Below, in pieces: positions 25,870 through 37,930 of a DNA stretch of 64,000 bases. The translations under genes were made by a program, and so were the position numbers. The stretch is from Numida meleagris. Lineage: Eukaryota; Chordata; Aves; Galliformes; Numididae. The notes below the pieces were generated by a model. That model was not told the DNA's origin. It saw only the letters and a list, made by a program, of their open reading frames with translations, and did not search any database. Location of the stretch: positions 82,465,258 to 82,529,257 of the forward strand of contig NC_034410.1 in the NCBI RefSeq assembly GCF_002078875.1, in the 5' to 3' direction. How positions within the stretch are numbered: position 1 is the first letter of the stretch; the number at the start of each line of letters is the position of its first letter.

Positions 25870-27492
25870 AAGAAAACCATTTGGAGCTATGCCAAGGATC
25901 TATAAGGAAAGCTCAGAAGGACAAGGGCTCCGTGGGAGAACTGAGAACTGCCACCAAGTGCTGCAATAAACAAAGACAATCTGTGTTTTAATGTACACTT
26001 ATTTACACTTAAATATAAGGCCCCTCGAGCACAGTGATTAAAAATCATAATTCTCCTCTAGCAAAGTAATGACCTACATATGGAAGATACTCATCTTTAG
26101 TGTTTGGTCCTGTACTGTGCAGATGTGCCTACCATTACTAGGCAGTTTCCTTTCCCATATGAAGCAGAAACTGACACTTAATGCTGCAAAAACACACTTA
26201 ACCAGGCACTCTCTGCAGCCCTGCCACCCTTCCCCAGCACGCTGGGATGCGGCAGGAACCTGCTTGTCAGCCATGCTGTGTTCTCCAGCTTCCCTGCTGA
26301 ATACTGAGGATAGTACTAGTCTATACATTTCAGCCTGTAATTTTACCTGGAGATGTGGGTGCTTCATACCCTCAAAATCCTGAAGTTGTATTTTTAGTGA
26401 TGCAACAATTGGTTTATGCTCATCAAAAGCCTCACGTGCTTGTCTCAGCTTTTGTGCTACACATTATCACTGCAGAAGCGGAAGCCCTTCTGGTGTACTT
26501 GACATCTGGAATTTACATCTTGCAGATTAGTGTTTGCTTCAGATTTCTGGTAGGTTTGACACAAAAATTATGTTAACCGATGAAGAATCAAATCAGTTTA
26601 TTGCGTTAAAAACAAAACCAAAGCAGCAATACACCAGCAAGGGTTTTGTCGGTAAACTAGTAGTTATTTTATTTTATAAAAAACTCTTCCAACTTCAGTA
26701 TCTCCTAAACGGGCTTAGCATTCAGATATACAATGCACTTTCACTGGTATTTTAATTTTGCTTTAAGGTTTTATGTTAGCCTGCAAAACAATACTCAATA
26801 ATGGCAGTAAAGACCAGTCTCTGGCACTTGAAGCAAGGTAAGCAAAACAATTCCATTCACAGCATGGAAATAACACATTGAAATGTCCAATCTATCTAGA
26901 CATTTAGTAGAAATAAATGATACCAAATTTGTCTTTGGACTTGTGGCCTTAATTAGCTCATGACTACACACATTCTTTTTCTTTTTTTCCTCCACAATTC
27001 TGACAGTAAGTCAGTATTTTCTACAAGCAATTTTAAATTCACTTTTAAAAATACCTTGGAGGAAGAAAATAAATTGTGCCATAAAGTGAAAAAATCTTAT
27101 TTGGTTAAATATTTTCAGAAGTCTTTGTCTGTATTTATAAATAACAAGTAAATCACTGTTATCTAACAGTCTAATACAGCAATTCTTGTAATTTTTTTTA
27201 ATGCTTACAATGAAGCTGCAGTACAATTCCTGCAACAGAGGGACAAGATGCTGATACTGGCAATGAAGCTAGTGCGTGCCACATTTCATGGTCTTATTCA
27301 CGTGCACCCATCCCTGGCAGCTGTCCAATGTGTGAGGTTTTATGCTTGATTTAAGCCATGTCCCGCAGTTCCTAACTCTCAAATAATGCTGGGGAAAAAA
27401 TGAAAAAAAAAAAAGATCAATACAGGAGGAAGTAAAGGAAAAAGAAAAAGGTATAAAAAGAAATAAGACAACTGAAGAGAAGTAAAATTTCT
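25870..27492. other. Unique-looking non-coding DNA, no gene seen
   Basis: Open frames of about 100 codons overlap on both strands at 26069-26383, which argues for chance rather than coding. A purine-rich stretch with an A12 run (27403-27414) precedes the next CR1. Confidence 0.6.
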
Positions 27493-28068
27493 GGAAGGTC
27501 AGCAGGTCGAGGGAGGTGATCCTGCCCCTCTACACTCATGAGTCTTCACCTGGAGTACTGCATCCAGATGTGGAGTCTGCAGTACAGGAGAGACACTGAC
27601 CTGCTGGAGCGCGTCCAGAGGAGGGCCACAAAAATGATCCAAGGAATGGAACACCTCTCCTACAAGGACAGGCTGAGAGAGCTGGGGCTGTTCAGCATGG
27701 AGAAGAGGCGGCTCTGAGGTAACCCAATAGCGGCCTTTCAGTATCTAAAGGGGAGCTACCTGAAAGAAGGGGACAGATTCTTTAGCATGGTCTGTGGTGA
27801 TAGAACAAGGGGAAATGGCTTCAAGTTTAAAGAGGGGAGATTTAGGTCAGACATACGGAAGAAGTCTTTTACAGTGAGGGTGATGAGGCATTGGAACAGG
27901 TTGGCTAGAGATGTGGTTGATGCCCCGTCCCTGGAGATGTTCAGTGTGAGACTGGATCAGGCCCTGGGCAACCTGATCTAGCTGTGGATGTCCCTGTTCA
28001 TTGCAGGGGAGTTGGACTAGATGGCCTTTAAAGGTCCCTTCCAACTCTAATGATTCCATGATTCTGTT
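27493..28068 (+). mobile_element. CR1 LINE fragment, about 575 bp
   Basis: Well-preserved CR1 3' region: ‘gggaggtgatcctgcccctc’, ‘ctggagtactgcatccagat’, ‘gtccagaggagggccacaaa’, ‘ctggggctgttcagcatgga’, then ‘gttggactagatggccttta’, ‘ggtcccttccaactctaatg’ and the tail ‘attccatgattctgtt’. The first part is the end of ORF2 (reverse transcriptase C-terminus, broken by stops) and the rest is 3' UTR. It is 5' truncated. Confidence 0.95.
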
Positions 28069-28302
28069 AAATATTCAGTTTGTTTCATAAATTCACTGGA
28101 CTGCCATTAAAAAAAAAAAAGAAACAAGCAGTTGCAAACTACCTCCAATCTCTAAGGGGGCTTCATGATAACTGTACCCTCATGCAACATTTAAATATGC
28201 AAAGGATACACTCCTTGGAAGTTTAGCATACACCAATCGTGGTGTACAACTCTTAGTTATTTTCAGTGGCATTGGCCATGTATTAGTGAGACAACTGAGG
28301 TA
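28069..28302. other. Spacer between two convergent CR1 copies
   Basis: About 230 bp of AT-rich sequence with an A12 run at 28109-28120. It separates the 3' tail of the plus-strand CR1 from the 3' tail of the minus-strand CR1. Confidence 0.7.
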
Positions 28303-28562
28303 TTCACAAAATGACACAGGTTGGAAGGGACCTTAAAGATCATTTCATTCCAACCCCACTGCCGTGGGCAGGGCTGCCCCCCCACCAGCTCAGGCTGCCC
28401 CATCCAAGCTGGCCTTGATGCCTCCAGGGACAGGGCATCCATAGCTTCTCTGGGTGGCCTGTACCAATGCCTCACCACTCTTCGAGTATAGAATTTCTTC
28501 CTAATATCTCAGATAAATCTCCCCTCTTTAAGTCATTCCCCCTTGTCCTATCACTGTTAGAC
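28303..28562 (-). mobile_element. CR1 LINE fragment, minus strand
   Basis: Plus-strand reading: ‘cacaggttggaagggacctt’, ‘tcattccaaccccactgcc’, ‘aagctggccttgatgcctcc’, ‘gggcatccatagcttctctg’ and ‘attcccccttgtcctatcac’, the reverse complement of the CR1 3' UTR. It is truncated at its 5' end near 28562 and faces the copy at 27493-28068 tail to tail. Confidence 0.92.
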
Positions 28563-31500
28563 TGCGTGTATTCTGCAGGTTGAGCACTATTCTGCTGTAG
28601 TTACATTGCTACTGATCTGTGGACAGTTTAGTGTTGAGCCCTAATGCTACCACTGTTTTAAACAGGGGGAAAAAAAATGTTGTTGTGCATTTACAGTAAA
28701 TAAAGCTGATTTAAGATTTGGGGAAAATTTGCGTTCTGTCAGCTGCCTTCAAAGCTGGAAATCAGGTTCCCACTGTGCTGATAACCTTGAACACCTTGAT
28801 GGGCCAGGAAGCCTGCTGTTTAGCGAACAGCTTAAAAAAAAAAAAACCACAACACTTTTTCTTTCAATAAAACTGTTTTCTGGGTTTCTCCTCAAAGGTA
28901 TTTAAATTACATTAAAAATATTGTTTTTATTAACATTTGATCCAACCTTATACCAAAATATTTCCTTCTTCCTATCCCTTCCCACAGCAGCTAGGGAGAA
29001 TATTTTCCTCCCCATGAAAATTGCATGGGAGAGCAATTCTCTTTACTAGCCAGCACCATCTGGATGTAAAGCTTAAAATGTCGAGAGGGCATGAGGAGAG
29101 CTGCAGCAGGCCAGCAAGTAGATGGGGAAGGCTAATGGTAATTTGCATACTCATTAAAATTCAGTATGCTTCAAAGAGATAGAAGAAAATTGAAGGAGAT
29201 AATGTATAAACGCAGTAAAAAGTAACAAGCAGAGATAGCCTAAAACCAGGAAAGAAAAAAAAAAAATCACTGCAGACATCAGGGGAAGAAAGTTTCAGTA
29301 CTTCTAGTTGGAAAATTGAACAACTTGAGAAAGAAGGCTGCTGAAAAGCCACAAAGCTTGAAAAAAACAACAACACTTTATATGGAAATCCAGCAAATGT
29401 CTCTAGATCAGAAGTTCTCAAATTTATTTGGACTGGGGCATCTTCCAGGAACAGAAGTTATTTCCAGACCCTGACCCCCTTGTAACTACTGAGAACATGA
29501 TCAAAGCTTCTGAGTACTTGAGACCTGATGGATAATCACTACTCCTGTTGCTCTGGAAGTTCTTGCCCAGTCTGATTTTACACACTGAGACAACAAAGCA
29601 TGGTAACTGCAGAAGAGTCCTTAGTGCAAAATTGCCTTGAAGCTACTATAATTGGTCCAAGCAGGATTTTCTCAGTTCAGTGGAAGGCATGTAGCCAGTG
29701 CATCCATTTTCTTAATCACCTCATAATTACCACAGAGCACTAAAATGGCCAAGGTGTCCTCCTCCTCACATGAATGTACAGGCAGACTTTTAGTGTGACA
29801 GGCACAGGTTCATAAAAGCCCTTTATATTGGTTTTTCAACATCTTTCTCTGGTATTTATACCAACTTCCTCCACTGGAATTCAGAATCAGACACATGAGA
29901 TACGTTTTTGCTCTCTTTCTCCACATGACTGCATTTCTAGGTACTATAGGAAAAAGATCAGTGTGCCATGCATCAGATTTGTGATCTTAGAAACAGAACG
30001 AAGCCTCTGGAGCTCATTTAGTATAAACTTTATCCTTGTTACTCTTCACATTGGAATCACTCCAGAGTATCAAAGGTAAGGACAAAACTGTACAAAACCC
30101 AGCAAGGAAGAGTAAACTCATTTCATCCTTAGATTTTTGTGTAAACTCTGCACTCTTAACTAAATCACAAGAAGTCAGAAGAATATATAGACCAGTTTGA
30201 AGGAGCCTAGACATGTGGTCCACCATCAGTGTTCAAATGCCAAGCACACACAAACATAAAAGCCACTGGTTACAGAAGTAGAAATCCTAATTAGAGGAAG
30301 AGAAAAAAAATTCAGCAGAATGTGCCAATATCAATATTTTATGCACCGAACCACAGGATATAACAGAAATGTTCCACCAGCTCTTCTTACCAGTATCAAC
30401 CACACATTCTTTCTAAATCAAAAAAAGGATTCTCTGCATCTTGAAAGTATTACTAAGATGCAGGATAGAGTAGCAGAGGGTGCTTTACAGGCTTTACAAT
30501 AGCCAGCTTGCGTGATGTACCACCCAAGATATTCCATCATGTAGCCAGGCTAAATTCAAGAACTATTTCTACCTCAAATGTATTTTGCAAGGCAAAGACT
30601 CTCATAAAGATGTTCTGGGACCACAATCAAGATGAAAGAAATTGCTGCACACATGGACAGGAGTATATTCATGTTTCACCTTGGCTCTGGAATAGGGCTG
30701 AATCTATCCATGAACTGGGGCCTTTTATCAGTGTAACATTCACAAAAGCCATCACAATCACAAACCTCTCTGATGCTCCTAAGAAAAAGATCACGTTCCA
30801 CAACAGGCTTTAAAAGGTGAGCCCGGAGGAACATGGGATAATATCTACGAGCAGCTGAAAAAACAGCAGTTTACTACTCAGACCTGCTGTCTGCCCAGAT
30901 CTTTCTTCTTGTTGATACTCTTATCCTTCTTAACTTGCCTGTCTTCCCTTCTCTAGATATAAAGTTATGACTTCAGTTTTATTATTAACTTTAAATTTAG
31001 TTTTAAATTATAATACTGCATTCCTATAATCAATATTAATGCTATCCAGTACATGAAAGTTAAGAGTCATCTGTGTATTACAGGTGGGGATTCGGAGCTT
31101 GTGATTTTCAGAGGACCATTTTTGTTAACGAATAAAAATGAAAAAATAAACCAACTCCATGAAATTCCTTGCTCTGCCAAAGAGCTTTCACACAGTGGTT
31201 TTCACTCAGTTCCAGTGCAGCACCTTTGCAAAATTACAGGATCAAGGGACTGCAAGCAAATACAAAAATGCACATGTCCAGTCATTAACAACATACACCT
31301 GAGTTAGGCCACAGAGGTGCAGATATTTCACAACAAATTATCCAGTGGCAGGTGGAAACAGCACATCAGTTAAAGTGGCTGATGCAGCAGAAATGACAAA
31401 TTTCACCACTTTTCATCTTACTTCCGTAACAGTTTTAAGGGTCAACTCCCTCCATTCCAGAAAAACAGATCCTTTGAAGCAAAGATTCCTACTGGGGCTC

Positions 31501-32104
31501 AAAGCCACATTATCTAGGGAGAGCACGTTTCTTTGTTCATTAGAAGTTTCAGAGACTCTGTTTGACTGAAGGCTGCAGTCTTTATTTACTGTCTATATTA
31601 TAGAAAGGGTTTAAGTACAATCACAACATAAAGCACCAGAACTTAAGGATGAAGCTCAAGTGAAAATTTAAAACATGCTAGATATGAAGTCTGTAACAAC
31701 AAGATACCAGATCAGCAAGATTCAGATCAAATATACACAAGAAACTTCTTCATTTACCAAGTATGATACTTCAGTCTAGAGACTTCAGTCTCATAAGAAA
31801 GTAATATCCCTATGTCCCCATTCTGTCATTCCCGATTTCATTGGTGCACACAGAATTTTGTCATCTTGATTCTTGACAAAAAAAAAAAGCGGTTTGAATT
31901 GTATGAAAAATAAAAAAATGCATGTCTGTCTTTCTCTCACTCCCTCTGCCTCTCTGTAAACATATTATTGAAGGAAAGCCTAAAAGACTAACTCCTAGGA
32001 ATATATTTTTTTTAAATCTTGTTAGCAGTTATGATCTCTTAAGAATAAATTACAACAGCAGAAAAAAGTGAAGGTGCTTTGTTTCACAAAAACGTATCCT
32101 TGTC
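28563..32104. other. Unique-looking non-coding DNA, no gene seen
   Basis: AT-rich. A possible DNA-transposon terminus is at about 29409-29490 (see findings). A13 and A11 runs occur at 28834-28846 and 31878-31888. Plus-strand open frames (29828-30079, 30508-30813, 31053-31307) show no domain. Confidence 0.55.
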
Positions 32105-32272
32105 CTGGCTCCACCATCTTTACACTCTCCCTTCATGTATTTACAGACATTGATAAGATCCCCATGAGCCTCCTCTCATCCAGGCTGAGCAGTCCAAAAT
32201 CCAACAGCCTCTCCCAACAGGAGAGCTGCTCCAGTCCCTTGATCATCTTTGTTGTCCTTCCCTTTCGTGATT
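32105..32272 (-). mobile_element. CR1 LINE fragment, minus strand
   Basis: Plus-strand reading: ‘ccaccatctttacactctcc’, ‘gacattgataagatccccat’, ‘catccaggctgagcagtcc’, ‘gagctgctccagtcccttga’ and ‘tcatctttgttgtccttcc’. This is the reverse complement of the CR1 segment just upstream of the 3' tail region. Both ends are missing. Older than most copies here. Confidence 0.88.
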
Positions 32273-35200
32273 TGTAGTTCAGATAGAAACAGCTAGAGAA
32301 GCAATTTAAAGGGAGCAAAAAGCTCCCATACAGGAAAATACACCTGGAACCATGGGGCAGATGTGGGGAATGTACCTGCAGTGCAAAAGCACTGGTGAGA
32401 TCCATAAGCATGAGGAGCACATAGAAAGGAGATGGAGCAACTTTGCAGACAGGAGAAAGAATGCAAATAAACAAATTAGAAGGAAAGATCAAATGCATAG
32501 GTTAAGATACTTAGTGCTAGAACAGTCTGTTGAACAGAAGGATAATACAGTGGGGCAAGATCCCACTATATCTTACAGACTCCCAGATTTAAAACCAAAG
32601 ACAGCATCCCTTTGGCATACTAGGGTAAGAGGATCACAAACAAAAAAAATAACACCCAAAGTTTTCAAAATGCAGTCAAATTTCAGAATTTGGCCCAATG
32701 TTATGAGCTAGGCAGGGCCTGGCCTTACAAGAAGGCAGATCCTGTCTTTTATGAGTCAGTCACTGAACTTCCTTCAGGTTTTTAAGACACAGAGGGAGAG
32801 TTAAAAATGACCATTAGTTAAAAATGATATTGGGTTCAACTGAGCTTAAAAAGTCCACATGTATTTTACAGAACCAGTCATTCAATATTCCATTTCATTT
32901 GGCCAATGAAATGGAATATCGCGCACAGGGAGCCACGTTTCTTTAATTCTCATCTGCTGTTGAATACTTCCAACCAACTGACCCAACTATGACTGGTGAT
33001 AGGATTTCCATGTTTCATTCTGGAGATTATTGTGGCTCTGAACACTGTCTCAAATCCTCGTCAAAAAATGACACTCTATACAATTAAGATGGTAATGTCT
33101 GTATGGAAATAGATGAAAACCTCTGTCACATCTTTTCCTCCAGAATATTTATTGCTCCCAGGAGTTCATCCATATACTCTATTTACAAGATGAAACACCT
33201 TCTCTTATTTTTTCAATAAATATCATGAAAATATATTAGATTGTTGGGATTTATACAGAGATATTTGGCAGGCCTTTCAGGGCTGCCAGAGAAATTGAAT
33301 ATGTGGTTCTTTTACACAGAGTGAATTATCTGAATAAATGTGTATTAGGAGAATTCTACTTCTTATCTTTGTCTGATTCATTCTCAGACAAATATATATA
33401 CGTTTTCACTAATGTCAATGGGGTTGCAGAACACAACAACAGAAAAAATGTCCTTGGGCTGTTCTTTTAATATCCATGGTAGAAAACTGACCAGTAATAC
33501 TGATATGTTAAAATGAAACAGAAAAAACAACTTTTGAGCTATAGGAGAGAGTCATTTATTTTGCTTGTTTCAGCTTTTCATTAGTCTTGGGTTTAGTTTT
33601 CTATGTTTTACCTTGTAAGATTTTAACACAGGAAATACACAAAGCCAGCAATGAAACCTTTGTCAACTGCATCTCACACAACACTACAGAGCACTTTCTA
33701 ATAGCTCTTTATTATGGAAGGCCAGCGCTAGATTTCTAAAGGTAAGTGGCTTCCTACTATTCTGAGGAATACCTAAGGTTGCTTCCCTGTGCAAACACGT
33801 CATAGTATTTAAAAACCTATTTGGAGAGCCAAATGTATCTGGCAGGTTTTAATTAGGTTTGACATAATGCTCATCTTCCCTAAGCTGAAAGAAACTACAG
33901 AGGTGCTCATCGGCACAACTTTGAAGGAGAACTTCATGATACCCCACAGATTTGCTTCTCTTTTAGACAAAGAGAAATAGGGCTTTTTGTTACTGGTATT
34001 AGGCAGAGAATAGTTCAGCCAAAAAAAAAAAATACACTGCTCTTAGCACTGGAAATACTGTAAAGCCAATCGCAATTAACTGTTCATATCTTGAGAGAAA
34101 AAAAAATCATGACTAAGTCTGTTCCTGTTCAAAAGAAAAAGGACCAAGGAACTGCTTAATTCTAGCAGAGAAGAAAGAAAATGGTGGCAGTGGCTTTGCT
34201 TCTCCAGAAGATGCCTCAAACACTTGAAAATTGCATCAGGGGAAAAGGCCATATATACATGCTTCTCTCATATCCATTTAGTGATATATCCTGGCAAGGC
34301 TCAACTAATATTGAACCACACTGTATGCTCATCTTAAAAATGCATTGTGTAATTAATATAGAAGATCTGATTTCTGTCCATGAGAGAGATCTTTACCATT
34401 TTTAACTATAGTTTTCCAGTTGTAAAAGAAATAACATACTTATGCCTTAAATCTATCAGAAAGAAAAGTATGGATGTGAAGACGGTTTTAAAGAGTCTCT
34501 TACTACTCCTTAGAAATAGATTACACTTTTTTTTAAGAAGCAAGTGAAAACTGAAATCTTCCCATCTAAAGGAAAAGCAGCACCAGAATAAGACAGGCAA
34601 TGAATGCTTACTGACGCTAAGAAAAGCCACATAATCTCCTGTACCTGTGGAATCACTGGTAGGGTTGCTGTACATACACTTCAAAAAATACTTGGAACAA
34701 AATGGAAAAATAGCTTGAGAAAAAAACAACCACCACCAAAAAAAAAATCAGAGGCATCACTGAACAGTGAGAACTCTGCACTTCAGGCAAGGGAATGGTT
34801 TTGCAGAAAGAAACCAGCAGCTGCATCAGAGAGGAAGCTGAAGTCATACTCATGGAAAAGGCAAGTCCAATGCCAAGTTTTTAAATAAAAACACACTGAC
34901 ATGACATACTCTTGCACACCTGAGGCCTTTGAGAGCCTAGCTACAGAACAGCATCACATTTTGGACACCTACACTCTGAAACGGTCATGAATAAATTATA
35001 ACAAGTCCAGAGTTATCCTCTGGAATTATTAGAGGTCTAGAAAACCCAACACTGATGGGAAAAAATGAACAAATCAGTGTTTTTAGCACAAAGAAGAGAA
35101 GAATGCTAGAAGATTTAATAATTCTTTTCAAGTTCATCAGTATTTGCTTCAAAGAGTGAAAGAATCATCCATTCTTCATACTTGAATTGTTATTTCCATG

Positions 35201-35504
35201 ATATAAGTACTGGGATTAAATTGTAAATTCAGATTTGACAACAAAAAGCTCTGAATAGAGCAAAGATAACAATACACTAATGGAGCAGCAGCTTACAGAG
35301 ACTGTTTGCAAATCTGAGGCCTATAAAACAAAAAAGACATAGGCTCTCTGCCTGTGAGACTTTGAAATCTTGGATGTTCAGCTTTCCCTTCCCCACTCTG
35401 TAAAATAAACAGAAGTGATTATCTGCCTCAAAGGTTGATCATGAGAGTTAGCCACAGACTTAAAAGCAGACTAAACGCTAAGTATCATTTTCAGGAAACA
35501 GGAA
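32273..35504. other. Unique-looking non-coding DNA, no gene seen
   Basis: Contains a 35-base near-perfect palindrome at 32885-32919 and an A12 run at 34021-34032. The open frame at 32352-32711 (plus, 119 codons) has no domain. It ends with aggaa (35500-35504), the left target-site duplication of the next LTR. Confidence 0.6.
32885..32919. repeat. Near-perfect palindrome, 15-bp arms
   Basis: The left arm ATATTCCATTTCATT (32885-32899) and right arm AATGAAATGGAATAT (32905-32919) are exact reverse complements around a 5-base centre, TGGCC. Aligned on the centre TTGGCCAA instead, the structure is a longer stem with a single bulged T. Confidence 0.95.
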
Positions 35505-36033
35505 TGTCAACGGTTTACGGGTGTTCGGCCTGGTTCCGTGACAAAGGGGACGGGGGACCCATGGGCCCATGCCCCGGGAAAAGGGAAAAGGGGAAAAGGG
35601 TAAGGAGATGGCCCTGAGAGCAAAGAACAGCGGCAACAATCTGAGGAGAAACAAACTAATTTACTAAATAAAATATTGGAATGCAAAACAACACACTATA
35701 ATACAATATAATTACAATTTAAGCTGATAAATCCAATACAGAGAGAGAGAATGTCCCAAAATCAAGGTAGGCCTTACTCTACTACCGACGATAAGACGGC
35801 TGGAGAGCGAGGTGCTGCCAAAACGAGAGACGGCGGAAAAAGGGACGAGGTCTCGTGATCTGCAAGTTTTTATACTGCGAGCTTGTATCTTTTCCCTCCG
35901 GATGGAAAATGGTAACAGTGGAGCAAAGTGCCGTGGGGAATGTAGTAGTCCTTCTCTTCTGAGAACCAGGTACATTCACTACATGATATTATGATGTGGA
36001 GTACCAATAACCGAAAATCATAAAACCATGACA
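35505..36033 (-). mobile_element. Solo LTR of an avian endogenous retrovirus (copy B)
   Basis: A 529-bp unit with the same start (TGTCAACGG) and end (CCATGACA) as copy A at 6774-7303, in the same orientation. It is flanked by a perfect 5-bp direct repeat aggaa (35500-35504 and 36034-36038). No internal retroviral sequence is present on either side. It differs from copy A at about 29 sites by hand alignment, including three single-base indels. The different flanking duplications show that the two copies are independent insertions, not a segmental duplication. Minus orientation is inferred from the conserved TATA element. Open frames at 35712-36061 (minus) are within the LTR and its flank and are not genes. 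Confidence 0.88.
35867..35874 (-). promoter_or_regulatory. Candidate TATA box of solo LTR copy B
   Basis: TATAAAAA on the minus strand, in the same position and context as in copy A, while nearby positions differ. Conservation may reflect only shared descent. Confidence 0.5.
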
Positions 36034-36808
36034 AGGAACTATCAAACTGATAAAACAGCAATTAGAACTACAATAATTTTATTTCAGATCAACAAAAATC
36101 AGTCTTAAAAGAAAAATGACAATGAATTCTCATCACAATTTCCAATTGCAAATTTCAAAGGAAAACATCAAGCCTACCTACATTCAATACGGATTTAGAG
36201 AAAGCCATAGAGACAGTAAAGAAATAAGATTTCTCTTTCTTCTGTAGGGGCTCAAGTTGTGAGATTTTAAAAAGAAACAAAAGTAGAGGAGCTACTGACT
36301 GTTTCTGGGCCAAGTTTCCCAGAATAGTACATTAAATGAGACCTTGAGCAATACCTCTTCGTCCAAAAGTAACAATACAGTCACTCACAGGCCTATGCAT
36401 GGGCTCTACTGCTTTAAAGAAATCTACAATTTTGTTCACATTTTGAGAAACATTTTTAATTCCTTTTTTTTTTAAAAAAGCTGTGCCAATGGGATAGTAC
36501 AAGAAAGTGCTGCCACCTTCAGTATAAACTCCCTGCAGCAGGCAGGGCATACCTGCTTTGGACCTAGACATTACGAATCTCAGCCAGCACAGTAGTGAAC
36601 AAATCGTATTCTGAGAAACCTGCTAACCTCATCTATTCACTCTTAGCCATGGACTAGCCTCCAGCTAATTAGCTGCCAACATGAGAGTGGACCAGTGCCA
36701 GAATCTGACTTGTATAATGGTTTGTCACTAAGAAAACCTGGAGAAACTTCTTTTTCTGCCGTTCCTCCTACATTCCTAATGGAAGGACAAAACCAGAGTA
36801 GCAATACA
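36034..36808. other. Non-coding spacer, no gene seen
   Basis: It begins with the right target-site duplication aggaa. The minus open frame at 36332-36571 has no recognisable domain. Confidence 0.6.
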
Positions 36809-36887
36809 GGGTGGCAACCTGTCCATGGCAGGAGGGCTGGAACTAGTCGATGTTAAGGTTCCTTCCAACCTAAGCCATTCTATGATA
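36809..36887 (+). mobile_element. CR1 LINE 3' tip
   Basis: About 80 bp matching only the last part of CR1: ‘ggtggcaacctgtccatggc’, ‘gggctggaactag’, ‘aaggttccttccaacctaag’ and ‘ccattctatgat’. A severely 5'-truncated insertion. Confidence 0.9.
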
Positions 36888-37289
36888 ACAAATGAATCAC
36901 CAACAGGAACTTGGAGGTGGATTTCAATTGGTCAGCTCCCTAGAATAAAACTTGAAGATTACAATGTAAGCTTTTAAGTCAGGCTACCATTAAAAAAAAA
37001 AATCATGACAACCTGTAGGTCTGAAGAATTTCCCCTCTTGCTTAGATCATTGTTTAGTCCATAAAAAGAAGTCATCATCACTGCTTACTGAAAATGCAAA
37101 AATACAGTGCCTTAAAAGGAACAATCTCTCAATCTGCTCAGTTTTCATGTTATTTCCATAAAGGACCTTATTGCTCCAACACGTTTTCTTGCAGCACTAT
37201 ATGGCATGTGGTCAAATGATATTTACCAGAACTCTTTCTTTCCTTTGGTTATGTAAGCTGGGCTGGCTGTCATGTCCCCATTCCCAGCT

Positions 37290-37309
37290 CCGCCCAATAA
37301 GATGCAAAT
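37290..37309 (+). promoter_or_regulatory. GC box, CCAAT and octamer motifs clustered within 20 bp
   Basis: CCGCCC (37290-37295, reverse of an Sp1-type GGGCGG), CCAAT (37294-37298) and a perfect octamer ATGCAAAT (37302-37309) lie together. These are common elements of vertebrate Pol II promoters and enhancers. There is no CpG island, TATA box or downstream exon, so a chance cluster or an LTR relic is possible. Confidence 0.25.
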
Positions 37310-37829
37310 CGACAAGCCGGCTTCACATCACCATGAAGGGAAACAGACCTGTGGCAGTGAGGGCAGGATGGGTGGGATTACAGGAATTGGACCTGTATCT
37401 CACCTTCAGAGCTGTGGAGAGCCTTCCAGAGGGGTAACAACAACCACCAGCTATGGCAACAGCCAGGTCCACAGAAACATGGAAGAGTCAGGGGCAGGTA
37501 TTTGATACCTGACCCATGAGGAGAGGCCCAGAAGAGATCTTCAGGGATACCTGAGGAGCAGCAGAGGGGGCTGCCAGCCTACTCCAGGGCAAGGCACCTC
37601 ACAGGCAGATGCACCATGTTACCTTGCTGAGCTTGTTCCCAGGACAGACTTCAGACATAGAAGTCATGCCTCTCAATAAGATTAACCTGTTCTAACATAT
37701 GGAAAACTACTGTCCATGTTACAGGAGAATTCTGCTGCAGTTAGAGAACTGTAATGTCTTGGTTCACACAGGTAACGCTTCACTGCCTGAGCTCTTCCAT
37801 GGGCTGCTGTTCTGGCATGCAGCACCTCT

Positions 37830-37930
37830 ACCTCCTTTCTCTGACCTTGCTGTTTCTTCTTCTGTTTCCTTTATTGTTTTTCATGCCCCTCCTCCTCTTC
37901 CTGTCTCCTTTTTCACTCTTCCTCTTATGT
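37830..37930. repeat. Pyrimidine-rich low-complexity tract
   Basis: About 100 bases composed mostly of C and T with short CTC, CTT and TCC units. The bias removes stop codons and explains the overlapping open frames here. Confidence 0.75.
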
